The translations under genes were made by a program, and so were the position numbers. From the NCBI GenBank assembly GCA_910578995.1, contig CAJTSY010000008.1:9136-59532 (forward strand): DNA of 50,397 bases. Direction: 5' to 3'. A model generated the notes under the pieces. That model was not told the origin of the DNA. It saw only the letters and a program-made list of their open reading frames with translations, and did no database searches. This document shows, in pieces, positions 33,598 through 40,755 of this stretch. This stretch comes from an uncultured Acetatifactor sp. GTDB taxonomy: Bacteria > Bacillota > Clostridia > Lachnospirales > Lachnospiraceae. Every line of letters begins with the position of its first letter. Positions within the stretch are counted from its first letter, which is position 1.

Positions 33598-35787
33598 TCA
33601 GTTCACGATCCGTTTAAATTTCCTGTCCATTTCACTCTTGCTCATGGCGATTATGGTGGGTCTGCCATGGGGGCAGTTATAAGGGTTGTCAAGCGTCAGC
33701 AGCTCGTCGATCAGGGCTTCCGCTTCCGCAGTGCTTAACCGGTTATTTCCCTTTACGGCTGCTTTGCAGGACATGGAAGCTATCTTCTCCTCGATAACGC
33801 GGATGCCGCCAAAGTCTGCGCCTCCGGTGAGCCCGTCCAGGACCTCCAGAAACATTTCCCGTTCCCCGCATCCATACAGATCCACCGGCACGCTGCGCAG
33901 GGCATATTCGCTGCCGCCAAAGGATTCCACCTCAAATCCAAGGGCGGCAAAGGTATCCATATTTTCCTTCAGCACACCCTGTTCCTGCCCGGACAGGCTG
34001 ACGATCACAGGGGGAAGCAGTCCCTGGGAAAGAACATTCTTCTCACGGTAACGTTTCATCAGCCGTTCATAGTTAACCTTTTCGTGGGCAGCATGCTGGT
34101 CTATCATGAGAAGCTTCTCCTCAAATTCGATAAGCCAGTATGTCTCGAACACCTGGCCGATAAGGCGGAATCTGCTGCGGTTGTCCGCGGTGAGGATCTT
34201 CTCTTCAAAGAGATTCAGCTGCACGCCGTCAACGGTATTATGGCTTTCGGCAAATCCCAATGGTTCCACAAATCCCGATAACTCTACAGATCCCGCTGCC
34301 TCCGCAGGTTCTGATGGCTCTGTAGATCTCGATACCTCCATAGATCCCGCCGCCTCCGCAGATTCTGATGGCTCTACAGATCTCGCTGCCTCCCCAGTTT
34401 CCGTTGTCTCCGTAAACTCTGAAGTTTCTATAAAAAAAGGTTCCTCCTCTTCTCCTACTCCTGAAAAATCCGCAACAGATTCCTCCTTGACGGGCTTCCG
34501 AACGAATGCCGGGTTTACCTGCCCGCTTTCCGGCGGCAGTTTTCCATTCTGCTCTTCTTCGCTATTCGAAAAAGGATCTGCGGAGCATCCTTTTACACGG
34601 TTCCACACGGGATTTCCGGTAAAGTCCTGCTGCTTCGGGCGGTCTGCGGCATATTGGGTCTCTTCCATTACCCTGTATGCTGTTCCCCGGTTTTTCTCAA
34701 AAGGTTCCGGCGCGGGCTGATTCTGCCGGTTCTTTTTTTCCGCCATCCGGTCTGCCCTCAGTTCCTTTTCAGAGGAAAGAGAAGCTTCGGGAATCATTTC
34801 CCGGCTGCGCATGGCCTGTCTCACTGTCTCTGTCAGGAATGCACAGAAACTTATGGCATCGCTGAATCTCACGTCCATTTTCGTAGGATGTACATTCACA
34901 TCCACACAGCCCGGATCCATGGTGATATGCAGCACACACAGGGGAAACTTGTGCTGCATCAGATATTCCCTGTACCCCTCTTCCACGGCTCTGGATATTA
35001 CATTGCTGCGGATAAACCTGCCGTTGATAAAGTAAATCTCAAAATTCCGGTTGGAGCGCACCAGGACCGGTTTTCCCAGATACCCTTCCACCCGGATGCC
35101 ATCCTTTGCCGCACTGACAGGTACCAGGGCTCCCGCCACATCACGTCCGTAAATACGGTAAATCACCTCACGCAGATCCCCGCTTCCGGAAGTATGGAAC
35201 TTCATTTGGCCTCCCAGAGTCAGCCTAAAAGAAATATCAGGTCTGGACAGGGCCAGATGTTCCATGAGATCCGCAATATAACCGCCTTCCGTGGCAGGCT
35301 GCTTCAGAAATTTTCTCCTTACGGGCGTATTAAAGAAAAGATTCCGCATCAGAAAAGTTGTGCCGTCAGGCGCTCCCACCTGACTGAAATCGGTTTCCGT
35401 TCCACCTTCCAGGAGAATACGCGTGCCTGTAATACTGTCGGCTGTCTTGGTTATGACTTCCACCCTGGATACCGCCGCAATACTGGAAAGTGCTTCTCCC
35501 CGAAACCCCAGGCTAGATACCCTTGCCAGGTCTTCGGCGCTTTCGATCTTGCTGGTAGCATGCCGCAGAAAGGCCCTGCGCAGCTGACTTTCCTCCATTC
35601 CGCATCCATTGTCGGTGACGCGGATGAATTCGATCCCGCCCTCCTTTGCCTCCACTGTGACAGCGGCTGCGCCGGAGTCAATGGCGTTTTCCACCAGTTC
35701 CTTCACCACGCTGCTTGGGCGTTCCACCACCTCTCCGGCGGCTATTTTATCGATTGTTTCTGAATTAAGGATATGTATTGAAGCCAT
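33598..35787 (-). CDS. mutL: DNA mismatch repair protein MutL (endonuclease type)
   Basis: The 729-residue protein has the N-terminal GHKL ATPase (VVKELVENAIDSGA, DNGCGM, GFRGEALSSI). A long acidic Ser/Glu/Ala linker (about residues 345-540) follows. The C-terminal domain has DQHAAHEKVNYE, the metal-dependent nicking motif, and ends with CPHGRPT. This is the endonuclease-competent form of organisms without MutH. The linker contains in-frame 18-residue repeats. AGGAG precedes the ATG. No mutS lies within the window. Confidence 0.96.
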   Translation of the reverse strand: MASIHILNSETIDKIAAGEVVERPSSVVKELVENAIDSGAAAVTVEAKEGGIEFIRVTDNGCGMEESQLRRAFLRHATSKIESAEDLARVSSLGFRGEALSSIAAVSRVEVITKTADSITGTRILLEGGTETDFSQVGAPDGTTFLMRNLFFNTPVRRKFLKQPATEGGYIADLMEHLALSRPDISFRLTLGGQMKFHTSGSGDLREVIYRIYGRDVAGALVPVSAAKDGIRVEGYLGKPVLVRSNRNFEIYFINGRFIRSNVISRAVEEGYREYLMQHKFPLCVLHITMDPGCVDVNVHPTKMDVRFSDAISFCAFLTETVRQAMRSREMIPEASLSSEKELRADRMAEKKNRQNQPAPEPFEKNRGTAYRVMEETQYAADRPKQQDFTGNPVWNRVKGCSADPFSNSEEEQNGKLPPESGQVNPAFVRKPVKEESVADFSGVGEEEEPFFIETSEFTETTETGEAARSVEPSESAEAAGSMEVSRSTEPSEPAEAAGSVELSGFVEPLGFAESHNTVDGVQLNLFEEKILTADNRSRFRLIGQVFETYWLIEFEEKLLMIDQHAAHEKVNYERLMKRYREKNVLSQGLLPPVIVSLSGQEQGVLKENMDTFAALGFEVESFGGSEYALRSVPVDLYGCGEREMFLEVLDGLTGGADFGGIRVIEEKIASMSCKAAVKGNNRLSTAEAEALIDELLTLDNPYNCPHGRPTIIAMSKSEMDRKFKRIVN
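34289..34396. repeat. Two tandem 54-bp repeats in the mutL linker
   Basis: 34289-34342 and 34343-34396 agree at about 46 of 54 positions (each starts GATCCCGC.GCCTCCGCAG). Each encodes 18 residues of the EPSE(P/S)AEAAGS type. Because the period is a multiple of three, copy-number change keeps the frame. Confidence 0.75.
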
Positions 35788-35938
35788 TTTTCTCCTTTTT
35801 GCGTTTCTGATTTCCGTATTTTAACTGTATTCACTGATTTTACTTTTGGTAATATAGCTGCTTTACTATTTAAGCAATACAGTATGATTTTACCATAGAA
35901 AAGGGAGCTTGTAAAATCTTAAATTCTTTTCCTTGAAA

Positions 35939-36076
35939 TCATAATTCCTTAAGCTTCCGCAGACCTTTTTCTTTTATCTGGCGCATTCGTTCAAGGCACA
36001 GAGAAGGTATATACTCATAGAACCATGGAACAGCTCCGAAATGAAATCGAAAAAATAACAAAATAATTCTGGACAT
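35939..36076 (-). other. 45-codon open frame in the mutL-toxin gap, probable remnant
   Basis: The interval from 35788 to 36092 has no convincing gene. Within it the minus strand holds a 45-codon frame (MSRIILLFFRFHFGAV... ending RKLKEL) that looks protein-like, with WFYEYIPSLCLERMRQ in its middle. It has no ribosome site and its start lies in the toxin promoter. It may be the tail of a decayed gene. The rest of the interval is A+T-rich with nothing recognised. Confidence 0.25.
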
Positions 36077-36098
36077 GCAAAAAATGTCATGATATAGT
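36070..36098 (+). promoter_or_regulatory. Toxin mRNA promoter
   Basis: TGGACA (36070-36075) and TATAGT (36093-36098) have an exact 17-bp spacer. Transcription should start near 36105, giving a leader of about 100 nt before the toxin start. Confidence 0.65.
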
Positions 36099-36204
36099 AC
36101 TTTTATGGGAAAGTCATAGAGCCAAGGCGGCTCTTACCCCTCCTGTTGCTTTTATCGGAGGGTGCAAGCAGCCCTCCAGACGAAAGGAAGGGGGGTGATG
36201 CGCA

Positions 36205-36300
36205 ATGTGTGTTACATATCCGGATTTGATTCAGATAGGTATCTTCATTGTTGCCCTGATTGGGTTGTGCTACACAATCTTTCGGGGAAAAAAGAAATAG
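36205..36300 (+). CDS. Type I toxin-like small membrane peptide
   Basis: The 31-residue peptide MCVTYPDLIQIG... has one hydrophobic helix (about residues 8-26) and a basic end (FRGKKK). This is the build of the short membrane toxins of type I toxin-antitoxin loci (the holin-like, TxpA and Fst groups). It is preceded by an unusually long Shine-Dalgarno (GGGGGGTGAT, 36190-36199), five bases before the ATG, and a hairpin at 36157-36177. Its stop codon abuts the terminator of a convergent antisense RNA. Membrane damage on overproduction is expected from the family but not shown. Another frame starting at 36198 is open but gives no recognisable protein. Confidence 0.75.
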   Translation: MCVTYPDLIQIGIFIVALIGLCYTIFRGKKK

Positions 36301-36393
36301 CCGCCACTACCGCAAATAGTGACGGCCTCTCGGCTTCTGGCCGGGGGAAGTAATTACTATTGAGGGGTAGAGCCGCTTCTATGGCTTTTCCCT
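36290..36393 (-). ncRNA. Predicted antisense antitoxin RNA
   Basis: A consensus-like minus-strand promoter (36400-36428) should start transcription near 36393. The RNA of about 100 nt would run through the toxin mRNA 3' region. It would end at the hairpin at 36300-36326, followed on the minus strand by TATTTCTTTTTT. It is complementary to the toxin mRNA from its stop codon to its 3' end, the arrangement of antitoxins such as RatA or SR4. Exact ends are estimates. Confidence 0.65.
36300..36326 (-). terminator. Terminator of the antisense RNA
   Basis: GCCG.CACTA (36300-36309) pairs with TAGTG.CGGC (36317-36326) around a seven-base loop. On the minus strand the stem is followed by a T-rich run. 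On the plus strand there is no T run, so toxin transcription probably continues to about 36390, where AGCC...GGCTTTT could end it. Confidence 0.75.
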
Positions 36394-36399
36394 ATGCAT

Positions 36400-36428
36400 A
36401 TTATAGCACATCTGGCAGCAGTCCTCAA
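36400..36428 (-). promoter_or_regulatory. Antisense (antitoxin) RNA promoter
   Basis: On the minus strand TTGAGG (36423-36428) and a perfect TATAAT (36400-36405) have a 17-bp spacer. It looks stronger than the toxin promoter, as expected if the unstable antitoxin must be in excess. Confidence 0.75.
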
Positions 36429-36661
36429 GGATAAAATGAAAAATCTTCAAATTGGGATTGCACAGAATCGTGCCGCCTAGCAGGCCAGAAACTTACCATG
36501 TAAATACTATATCATCTCAAAATAAATATGACAATTATTTTTTGTTGTTTATTCCCCTTTTTATTTTACGCACTATCCATCGTAAACACACACTTTGTTT
36601 CATGTTAAAATTTGTGTGCTGCCTCATGTGTGCTATTTGTGTACTATGTGGCAAAATTTAA

Positions 36662-36694
36662 GGCTATCGCTGACAACTCACGTCAACGATAGCC
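36662..36694 (-). terminator. Terminator of the GGGtGRT operon
   Basis: GGCTATCG (36662-36669) pairs with CGATAGCC (36687-36694), and the stem extends inward through TGAC/GTCA after one mismatch. On the minus strand TTAAATTTT follows. The 230 bp between this and the antitoxin promoter are A+T-rich and show no gene. Confidence 0.8.
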
Positions 36695-36713
36695 CTTGAT
36701 TTTACTGCATTTC

Positions 36714-37724
36714 TTAGAATCTGCCTTCCTTCGCCGCTTCCTCAATCGAAACAGCCACAGCCACAGTAGCGCCAACCATAGGGTTGTTGCCCATGCCGAT
36801 GAGGCCCATCATTTCCACATGAGCGGGAACGGAGGAAGAACCCGCAAACTGCGCGTCAGAGTGCATACGTCCCAGCGTATCGGTGAAGCCGTAGGAAGCA
36901 GGGCCCGCAGCCATGTTGTCGGGATGCAGGGTACGTCCTGTGCCGCCGCCGGATGCAACGGAGAAGTACTTCTTGCCTGCCTCGGTCCTCTCCTTCTTGT
37001 AGGTGCCTGCCACGGGATGCTGGAACCTGGTGGGATTGGTGGAGTTGCCGGTGATGGATACGTCCACATTCTCCTTCCACATGATGGCGACGCCCTCGGG
37101 AACGCTGTTGGAGCCGTAGCAGTTTACTTTGGAACGAAGCCCCTCGGAGTAAGGGATTCTTTCGATTTCCTTCACTTCGTTGGTATAGGGGTCATACTCG
37201 GTCTCTACAAAAGTGAATCCGTTGATACGGGAAATAATCTTGGCTGCGTCTTTTCCAAGGCCGTTCAGGATAACGCGCAGGGGTTTCTGGCGCACCTTGT
37301 TGGCCTTTTCTGCGATACCGATGGCACCTTCAGCGGCGGCAAAGGACTCATGTCCTGCCAGGAAGCAGAAGCAGTCGGTATCCTCTTCCAGAAGCATCTT
37401 GCCCAGATTGCCGTGGCCCAGGCCTACCTTACGGGTGTCGGCAACGGAACCGGGAATGCAGAATGCCTGAAGCCCTTCGCCGATGGCGGCAGCCGCATCG
37501 GCAGCCTTGCGGCAGCCCTTCTTGATGGCGATAGCAGCGCCTACGGTGTAAGCCCAGCATGCATTCTCAAAGCAGATGGGCTGGATCTTCTTCACCTGCT
37601 CGTATACGTCAAGCCCTGCGTCTTTGGTAATCTTCTCCGCTTCTTCGAGAGAGGAGATGCCATAGCCGTTCAGAACTTCCGTAATTTTATCAATACGTCT
37701 TTCATATGATTCAAATAAAGCCAT
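36714..37724 (-). CDS. GGGtGRT family protein, function unknown
   Basis: The 336-residue protein carries the motif that names the family, GGGTGRT, at residues 259-265, followed by LHPDNMAAGPASYG. It has seven cysteines (51, 56, 71, 89, 118, 120, 202), including C51xxxxC56 and C118xC120. That count is high for a cytosolic protein of this size and is compatible with metal or Fe-S binding, which is my inference. No signal peptide or membrane helix is seen. It is downstream of the NifU-like scaffold gene by about 110 bp; the two are a conserved pair in anaerobic Firmicutes. Its reaction is not known. Confidence 0.88.
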   Translation of the reverse strand: MALFESYERRIDKITEVLNGYGISSLEEAEKITKDAGLDVYEQVKKIQPICFENACWAYTVGAAIAIKKGCRKAADAAAAIGEGLQAFCIPGSVADTRKVGLGHGNLGKMLLEEDTDCFCFLAGHESFAAAEGAIGIAEKANKVRQKPLRVILNGLGKDAAKIISRINGFTFVETEYDPYTNEVKEIERIPYSEGLRSKVNCYGSNSVPEGVAIMWKENVDVSITGNSTNPTRFQHPVAGTYKKERTEAGKKYFSVASGGGTGRTLHPDNMAAGPASYGFTDTLGRMHSDAQFAGSSSVPAHVEMMGLIGMGNNPMVGATVAVAVSIEEAAKEGRF

Positions 37725-37835
37725 TTTTTCCTGTCCTCCTTATTTTTCTGGAAACTTCTCAATTCTCTTTGTCCTTTGGAATTGTGGTAAGACAATTCCA
37801 TGAGAAGCAGCGTATGACGGCTCTGCAGCCCTGTC

Positions 37836-38528
37836 TCACTCTTTTCTGGGATCGATAATCTTCACGGCGTCTGCAACGCGGCCATACTGGCCCTTTGCCT
37901 TCTCATACGCGGTGTTGGGATCGTCGCCCTTCTTGATGAAATCGGTCATCTTTCCAAGGCTTACGAACTCATAGCCGATAATCTCGTCATTTTTGTCCAG
38001 AGCGATGCCGGTTACATAGCCTTCTGCCATTTCCAGATAACGGGGGCCTTTCTTCAAAGTACCGTACATGGTACCAACCTGGCTTCTAAGGCCCTTGCCC
38101 AGATCCTCAAGGCCGGCGCCGATGGGCAGCCCTTCCTCGGAAAATGCGCTCTGGGTACGTCCGTAGACAATCTGCAGGAACAGCTCTCTCATGGCAGTGT
38201 TGATGGCATCGCACACAAGGTCAGTGTTCAGAGCTTCCATAACAGTCAGGCCGGGAAGAATCTCGGAAGCCATGGCTGCGGAATGGGTCATGCCGGAGCA
38301 GCCGATGGTCTCAACCAGCGCTTCCTGAATGATGCCCTCCTTGACGTTCAGAGTCAGCTTACATGCGCCCTGCTGGGGAGCACACCAGCCGACACCATGT
38401 GTGAGACCGGAAATGTCTTCCACCTTCTTTGCCTGCACCCACTTTGCTTCTTCGGGGATAGGCGCACAGCCATGGTGCACACCCTGAGCAACTGTGCACA
38501 TTTCTTCAACTTCCTTTGAATAAATCAT
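37836..38528 (-). CDS. NifU/IscU-like iron-sulfur scaffold domain protein
   Basis: The 230-residue protein contains a NifU-N-like core with VETIGCSGMTHSAAMASEIL, matching the IscU pattern GCGxxxASxSxxxE. It has further cysteines at 11, 21, 49, 56 and 106 and a C-terminal extension (about 140-230) of unknown type. IscU-like proteins hold nascent [2Fe-2S] clusters. There is no cysteine desulfurase next to it, so it may be a dedicated scaffold for its GGGtGRT partner rather than the general one. GAAAGGAG precedes the ATG. Confidence 0.85.
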   Translation of the reverse strand: MIYSKEVEEMCTVAQGVHHGCAPIPEEAKWVQAKKVEDISGLTHGVGWCAPQQGACKLTLNVKEGIIQEALVETIGCSGMTHSAAMASEILPGLTVMEALNTDLVCDAINTAMRELFLQIVYGRTQSAFSEEGLPIGAGLEDLGKGLRSQVGTMYGTLKKGPRYLEMAEGYVTGIALDKNDEIIGYEFVSLGKMTDFIKKGDDPNTAYEKAKGQYGRVADAVKIIDPRKE

Positions 38529-38668
38529 GTGAAATCTCCTTTCGATTATGTAGGTTATGATTCATAACAATAAAAAGTCTGCAAACACACACTTTTTACT
38601 GCATATCAATCCGAGAATTGACATATAATAATCTCTTTCCCTATTTTCTCATACTTATGGGAAAAAAT

Positions 38669-39415
38669 CTAGTATTTTTTGTAAAAAATTATTCCGCCTG
38701 ACCCAAATGTTACGTCAAAATGAAAAGGATTCGCAATCGTCTCTCCCCAAATCCCCCTGGCCATACGGTACATCGCTTTCGCATGGATCCGGTCATGCCA
38801 GAGAAAGCGCCGCAGAGCCTTTTTCAAGGACCAGGGTTCACCATAGGGATGCTCGTATACTTTATTGTCCAGATAGCCGGATACCCCTTCCAACTGCCGG
38901 AACGCAGCCAGACGATTGTCGTAAATGTCCTGAAGATTCCTGATATCCACCAGCCCGTCTAAATAGGAGCTGGTCACCTGATTGGTATGAATGTACATTT
39001 CTCTGGCAGTCCGGGGCACATAGCCATAAAAACATTGTCTCACGGGAAGGGACGTTCTGTCAGGTTCCGGAATGGAATCGTACAGCGTCTGGAAATCCCG
39101 GGCAGACTTGAAGGCCAGATCCCTCATTTTCCGGTATTCTTCCTCTGATAAGGGAGTCTTCTCGCTGTCAAAGATGATCTCCGAATCCGCCTGGTGGATG
39201 TCCAGGCTGCTCTTCTCTTCCTGTACCACCTGGATGTCCGCCGTCATTCCTTCCGGTACAGCGCCAGTAGCCCACAGCAGATATCGCTTCACCTCGTCAG
39301 GCAGTTTATCCAGCGCTTCCCCTCTGGTCTTCCCCCGGGTGAAAGCGCCGGGCAGGTTCTCCGCATAGATCAGATATCCCATTTCATTATGCTCTACAGC
39401 CGCGCGGATCCGCAT
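38669..39415 (-). CDS. Fusion of a HicB-like N-terminus to a DinB-like domain
   Basis: Residues 1-55 (EHNEMGYLIYAENLPGAFTRGKTRGEALDKL) follow the HicB partial-RNase-H antitoxin pattern, where GYxxxxxxLPGxxTxGxTxxEA is typical. Residues from about 90 to the end look like a DinB/YfiT four-helix domain, including RRFLWHDRIHAKAMYRMAR with a histidine in a metal-like position. There is no HicA toxin gene nearby and no C-terminal DNA-binding domain, so a toxin-antitoxin role is unlikely. GGGAGGGG precedes the ATG. It starts 4 bp after the beta-helix gene. Confidence 0.7.
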   Translation of the reverse strand: MRIRAAVEHNEMGYLIYAENLPGAFTRGKTRGEALDKLPDEVKRYLLWATGAVPEGMTADIQVVQEEKSSLDIHQADSEIIFDSEKTPLSEEEYRKMRDLAFKSARDFQTLYDSIPEPDRTSLPVRQCFYGYVPRTAREMYIHTNQVTSSYLDGLVDIRNLQDIYDNRLAAFRQLEGVSGYLDNKVYEHPYGEPWSLKKALRRFLWHDRIHAKAMYRMARGIWGETIANPFHFDVTFGSGGIIFYKKY

Positions 39416-39419
39416 CCCT

Positions 39420-40094
39420 TTACCCCTCCCTTTTTCCGGTAATCTCCGTGGCTTTTTTGTAGATGCTGTCCGCAGGTATCACGCCCCTGACCATGGATGT
39501 GGGATAGATATTGGTATTGGGGCCCACCACCGTTCCGGGATTCAGGACACTGTTACAGCCCACTTCCACGTTATCGCCAAGCATGGCTCCCATTTTCTTT
39601 AAGCCTGTCTCGATGGAAATTCCTTCTCCCTTAACCACTATCAGGGTCTTGTCACTTTTTACATTGGATGTAATAGAGCCGGCTCCCATGTGGGATTTAT
39701 AGCCCAGAATGCTGTCCCCCACATAGTTGTAATGGGGCACCTGCACTTTGTTGAACAGGATAACGTTTTTCAGCTCCGTGGAATTGCCTACCACGGCCCC
39801 TTTTCCCACGATGGCATTGCCGCGCACAAACGCACAGTGGCGGATTTCAGCATCCTCGTCTACGATAAGAGGCCCGTTCAGGCAGGCCGTGGGGGCTACT
39901 TTGGCGCTTTTGGCAATCCAGATATGCTCTCCCCGTTCCTCATAAATTTCTTTCGGAAGGCTCTCGCCCAGACTGATGATAAAATCATGGATTTTCGGAA
40001 GCGCTTCCCATGGATAGGCCAGTCCCTCCAACAGTCCGGCGGCGATTGTCTCCTTTAAATCATATAGCTCAGAAATAGTAATTTTTGTGTTCAA
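39420..40094 (-). CDS. Left-handed beta-helix acyltransferase-like protein (GlmU/UDP-GlcNAc pyrophosphorylase C-half)
   Basis: The 224-residue protein is built of hexapeptide turns such as IWIAKSAKVAPTACL, AIVGKGAVVGNSTELKN, and VEVGCNSVLNPGTVVGPNTNIYPT. That makes a trimeric left-handed beta-helix. It matches the C-terminal half of sugar nucleotide pyrophosphorylases but lacks the nucleotidyltransferase half (no GxGTRxxP). It may acetylate an amino sugar or be a stand-alone regulator. The start appears to be a TTG at 40094 with GGGAGG eleven bases upstream. Confidence 0.75.
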   Translation of the reverse strand: MNTKITISELYDLKETIAAGLLEGLAYPWEALPKIHDFIISLGESLPKEIYEERGEHIWIAKSAKVAPTACLNGPLIVDEDAEIRHCAFVRGNAIVGKGAVVGNSTELKNVILFNKVQVPHYNYVGDSILGYKSHMGAGSITSNVKSDKTLIVVKGEGISIETGLKKMGAMLGDNVEVGCNSVLNPGTVVGPNTNIYPTSMVRGVIPADSIYKKATEITGKREG

Positions 40095-40145
40095 TTTAAA
40101 TCAATCCTCCCTGTTTATGCGACACATAGAATCCATTTGCAGTTA

Positions 40146-40475
40146 CTAAACTCCTCTTGATTTCAAATATCTGTCTTCATCTTCTCTTGCTTCAGTAAAT
40201 GCTTTTTCCAGATCTATCTTATAATAATCAGCCAGTCTCATTATCTGTGCAATTACATCCGCCATCTCATTGCCTAAACGCTCGTCGACATCGGGGTCTT
40301 CCCCTTCTAAAGCGTAATATCGTTCTTTAATCATAACCTGTTTTGCCAGTTCACCCACCTGCTTTGCCAGTTCAATCATAGCGCCTTCGGCTTTCCATTC
40401 CTGCAGTTCAATCTTATTAAATCTATTGACAATCTCTTTGTAGCTGTTCTGCATTTCTGCGAATGTCCTGCCCAC
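40146..40475 (-). CDS. MazG-like nucleotide pyrophosphohydrolase family protein
   Basis: The 109-residue all-helical protein matches the MazG fold, with VGELAKQVM in the first motif helix and NEMADVIAQIMRLADYY in the second. MazG enzymes hydrolyse NTPs through EExxE and ExxD metal ligands. Here the second motif is intact (EMAD), but the first reads KQVGE, so two of its three acidic residues are missing and activity may be lost or altered. I place the start at the GTG at 40475, since GGAGG lies eight bases before it; an ATG five codons earlier overlaps the ribosome site. The 280 bp from here to topB hold no gene. Confidence 0.75.
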   Translation of the reverse strand: MGRTFAEMQNSYKEIVNRFNKIELQEWKAEGAMIELAKQVGELAKQVMIKERYYALEGEDPDVDERLGNEMADVIAQIMRLADYYKIDLEKAFTEAREDEDRYLKSRGV

Positions 40476-40755
40476 AGCAAATACCTCCATAAACTCGAAT
40501 TTTTATATCACCCTTGTAAGCGCAGTCATTTACCCATTTCTGTTCAGCTTGTGGCAGCGTTCATTCGCGGTACATTATAATTCCGCTCTTCTTAGGAGCT
40601 TAACAACGAAATCTTGCGCATTCTGGCAAAATTTTGGTTCCGGCTTGTCCGGGTTAGGAATTGTGAAGAAATAAATTTACACTTTCAGGAACAAAACACC
40701 AGTATCTATGTACCTTCCTGTGCGGAAGCCGGCATATTTATTTCGGAACACTTCC

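Larger units (their letters stand above)
36106..36393. repeat. Inverted repeat bounding the toxin-antitoxin locus
   Basis: The left arm, about 36106-36142, and the reverse complement of the right arm, about 36362-36393, align with small gaps: both contain GGGAAA, CATAGA, GGCGGCTCT or AGCGGCTCT, and ACCCCTC in order. The left arm is the 5' end of the toxin RNA and the right arm the 5' end of the antisense RNA. So both RNAs begin alike, and the toxin RNA can pair its own 5' and 3' ends. Confidence 0.7.

Noticed and set aside
34289..34396. CRISPR array
   Set aside because: The repeats are contiguous, lie in frame inside mutL and have no spacers; no cas genes are in the window.
36162..36353. 63-codon frame overlapping the toxin gene in another phase
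   Set aside because: It runs through the toxin leader, stop region and antisense terminator and gives no membrane helix; the 31-codon frame fits the ribosome site and the toxin families better.
38618..38629. TTGACA directly followed by TATAAT on the plus strand
   Set aside because: The two hexamers are adjacent with no spacer, so they cannot form a sigma-A promoter.
38669..39415. HicAB toxin-antitoxin system
   Set aside because: No hicA-like gene is adjacent and the C-terminal part is not a DNA-binding antitoxin domain.
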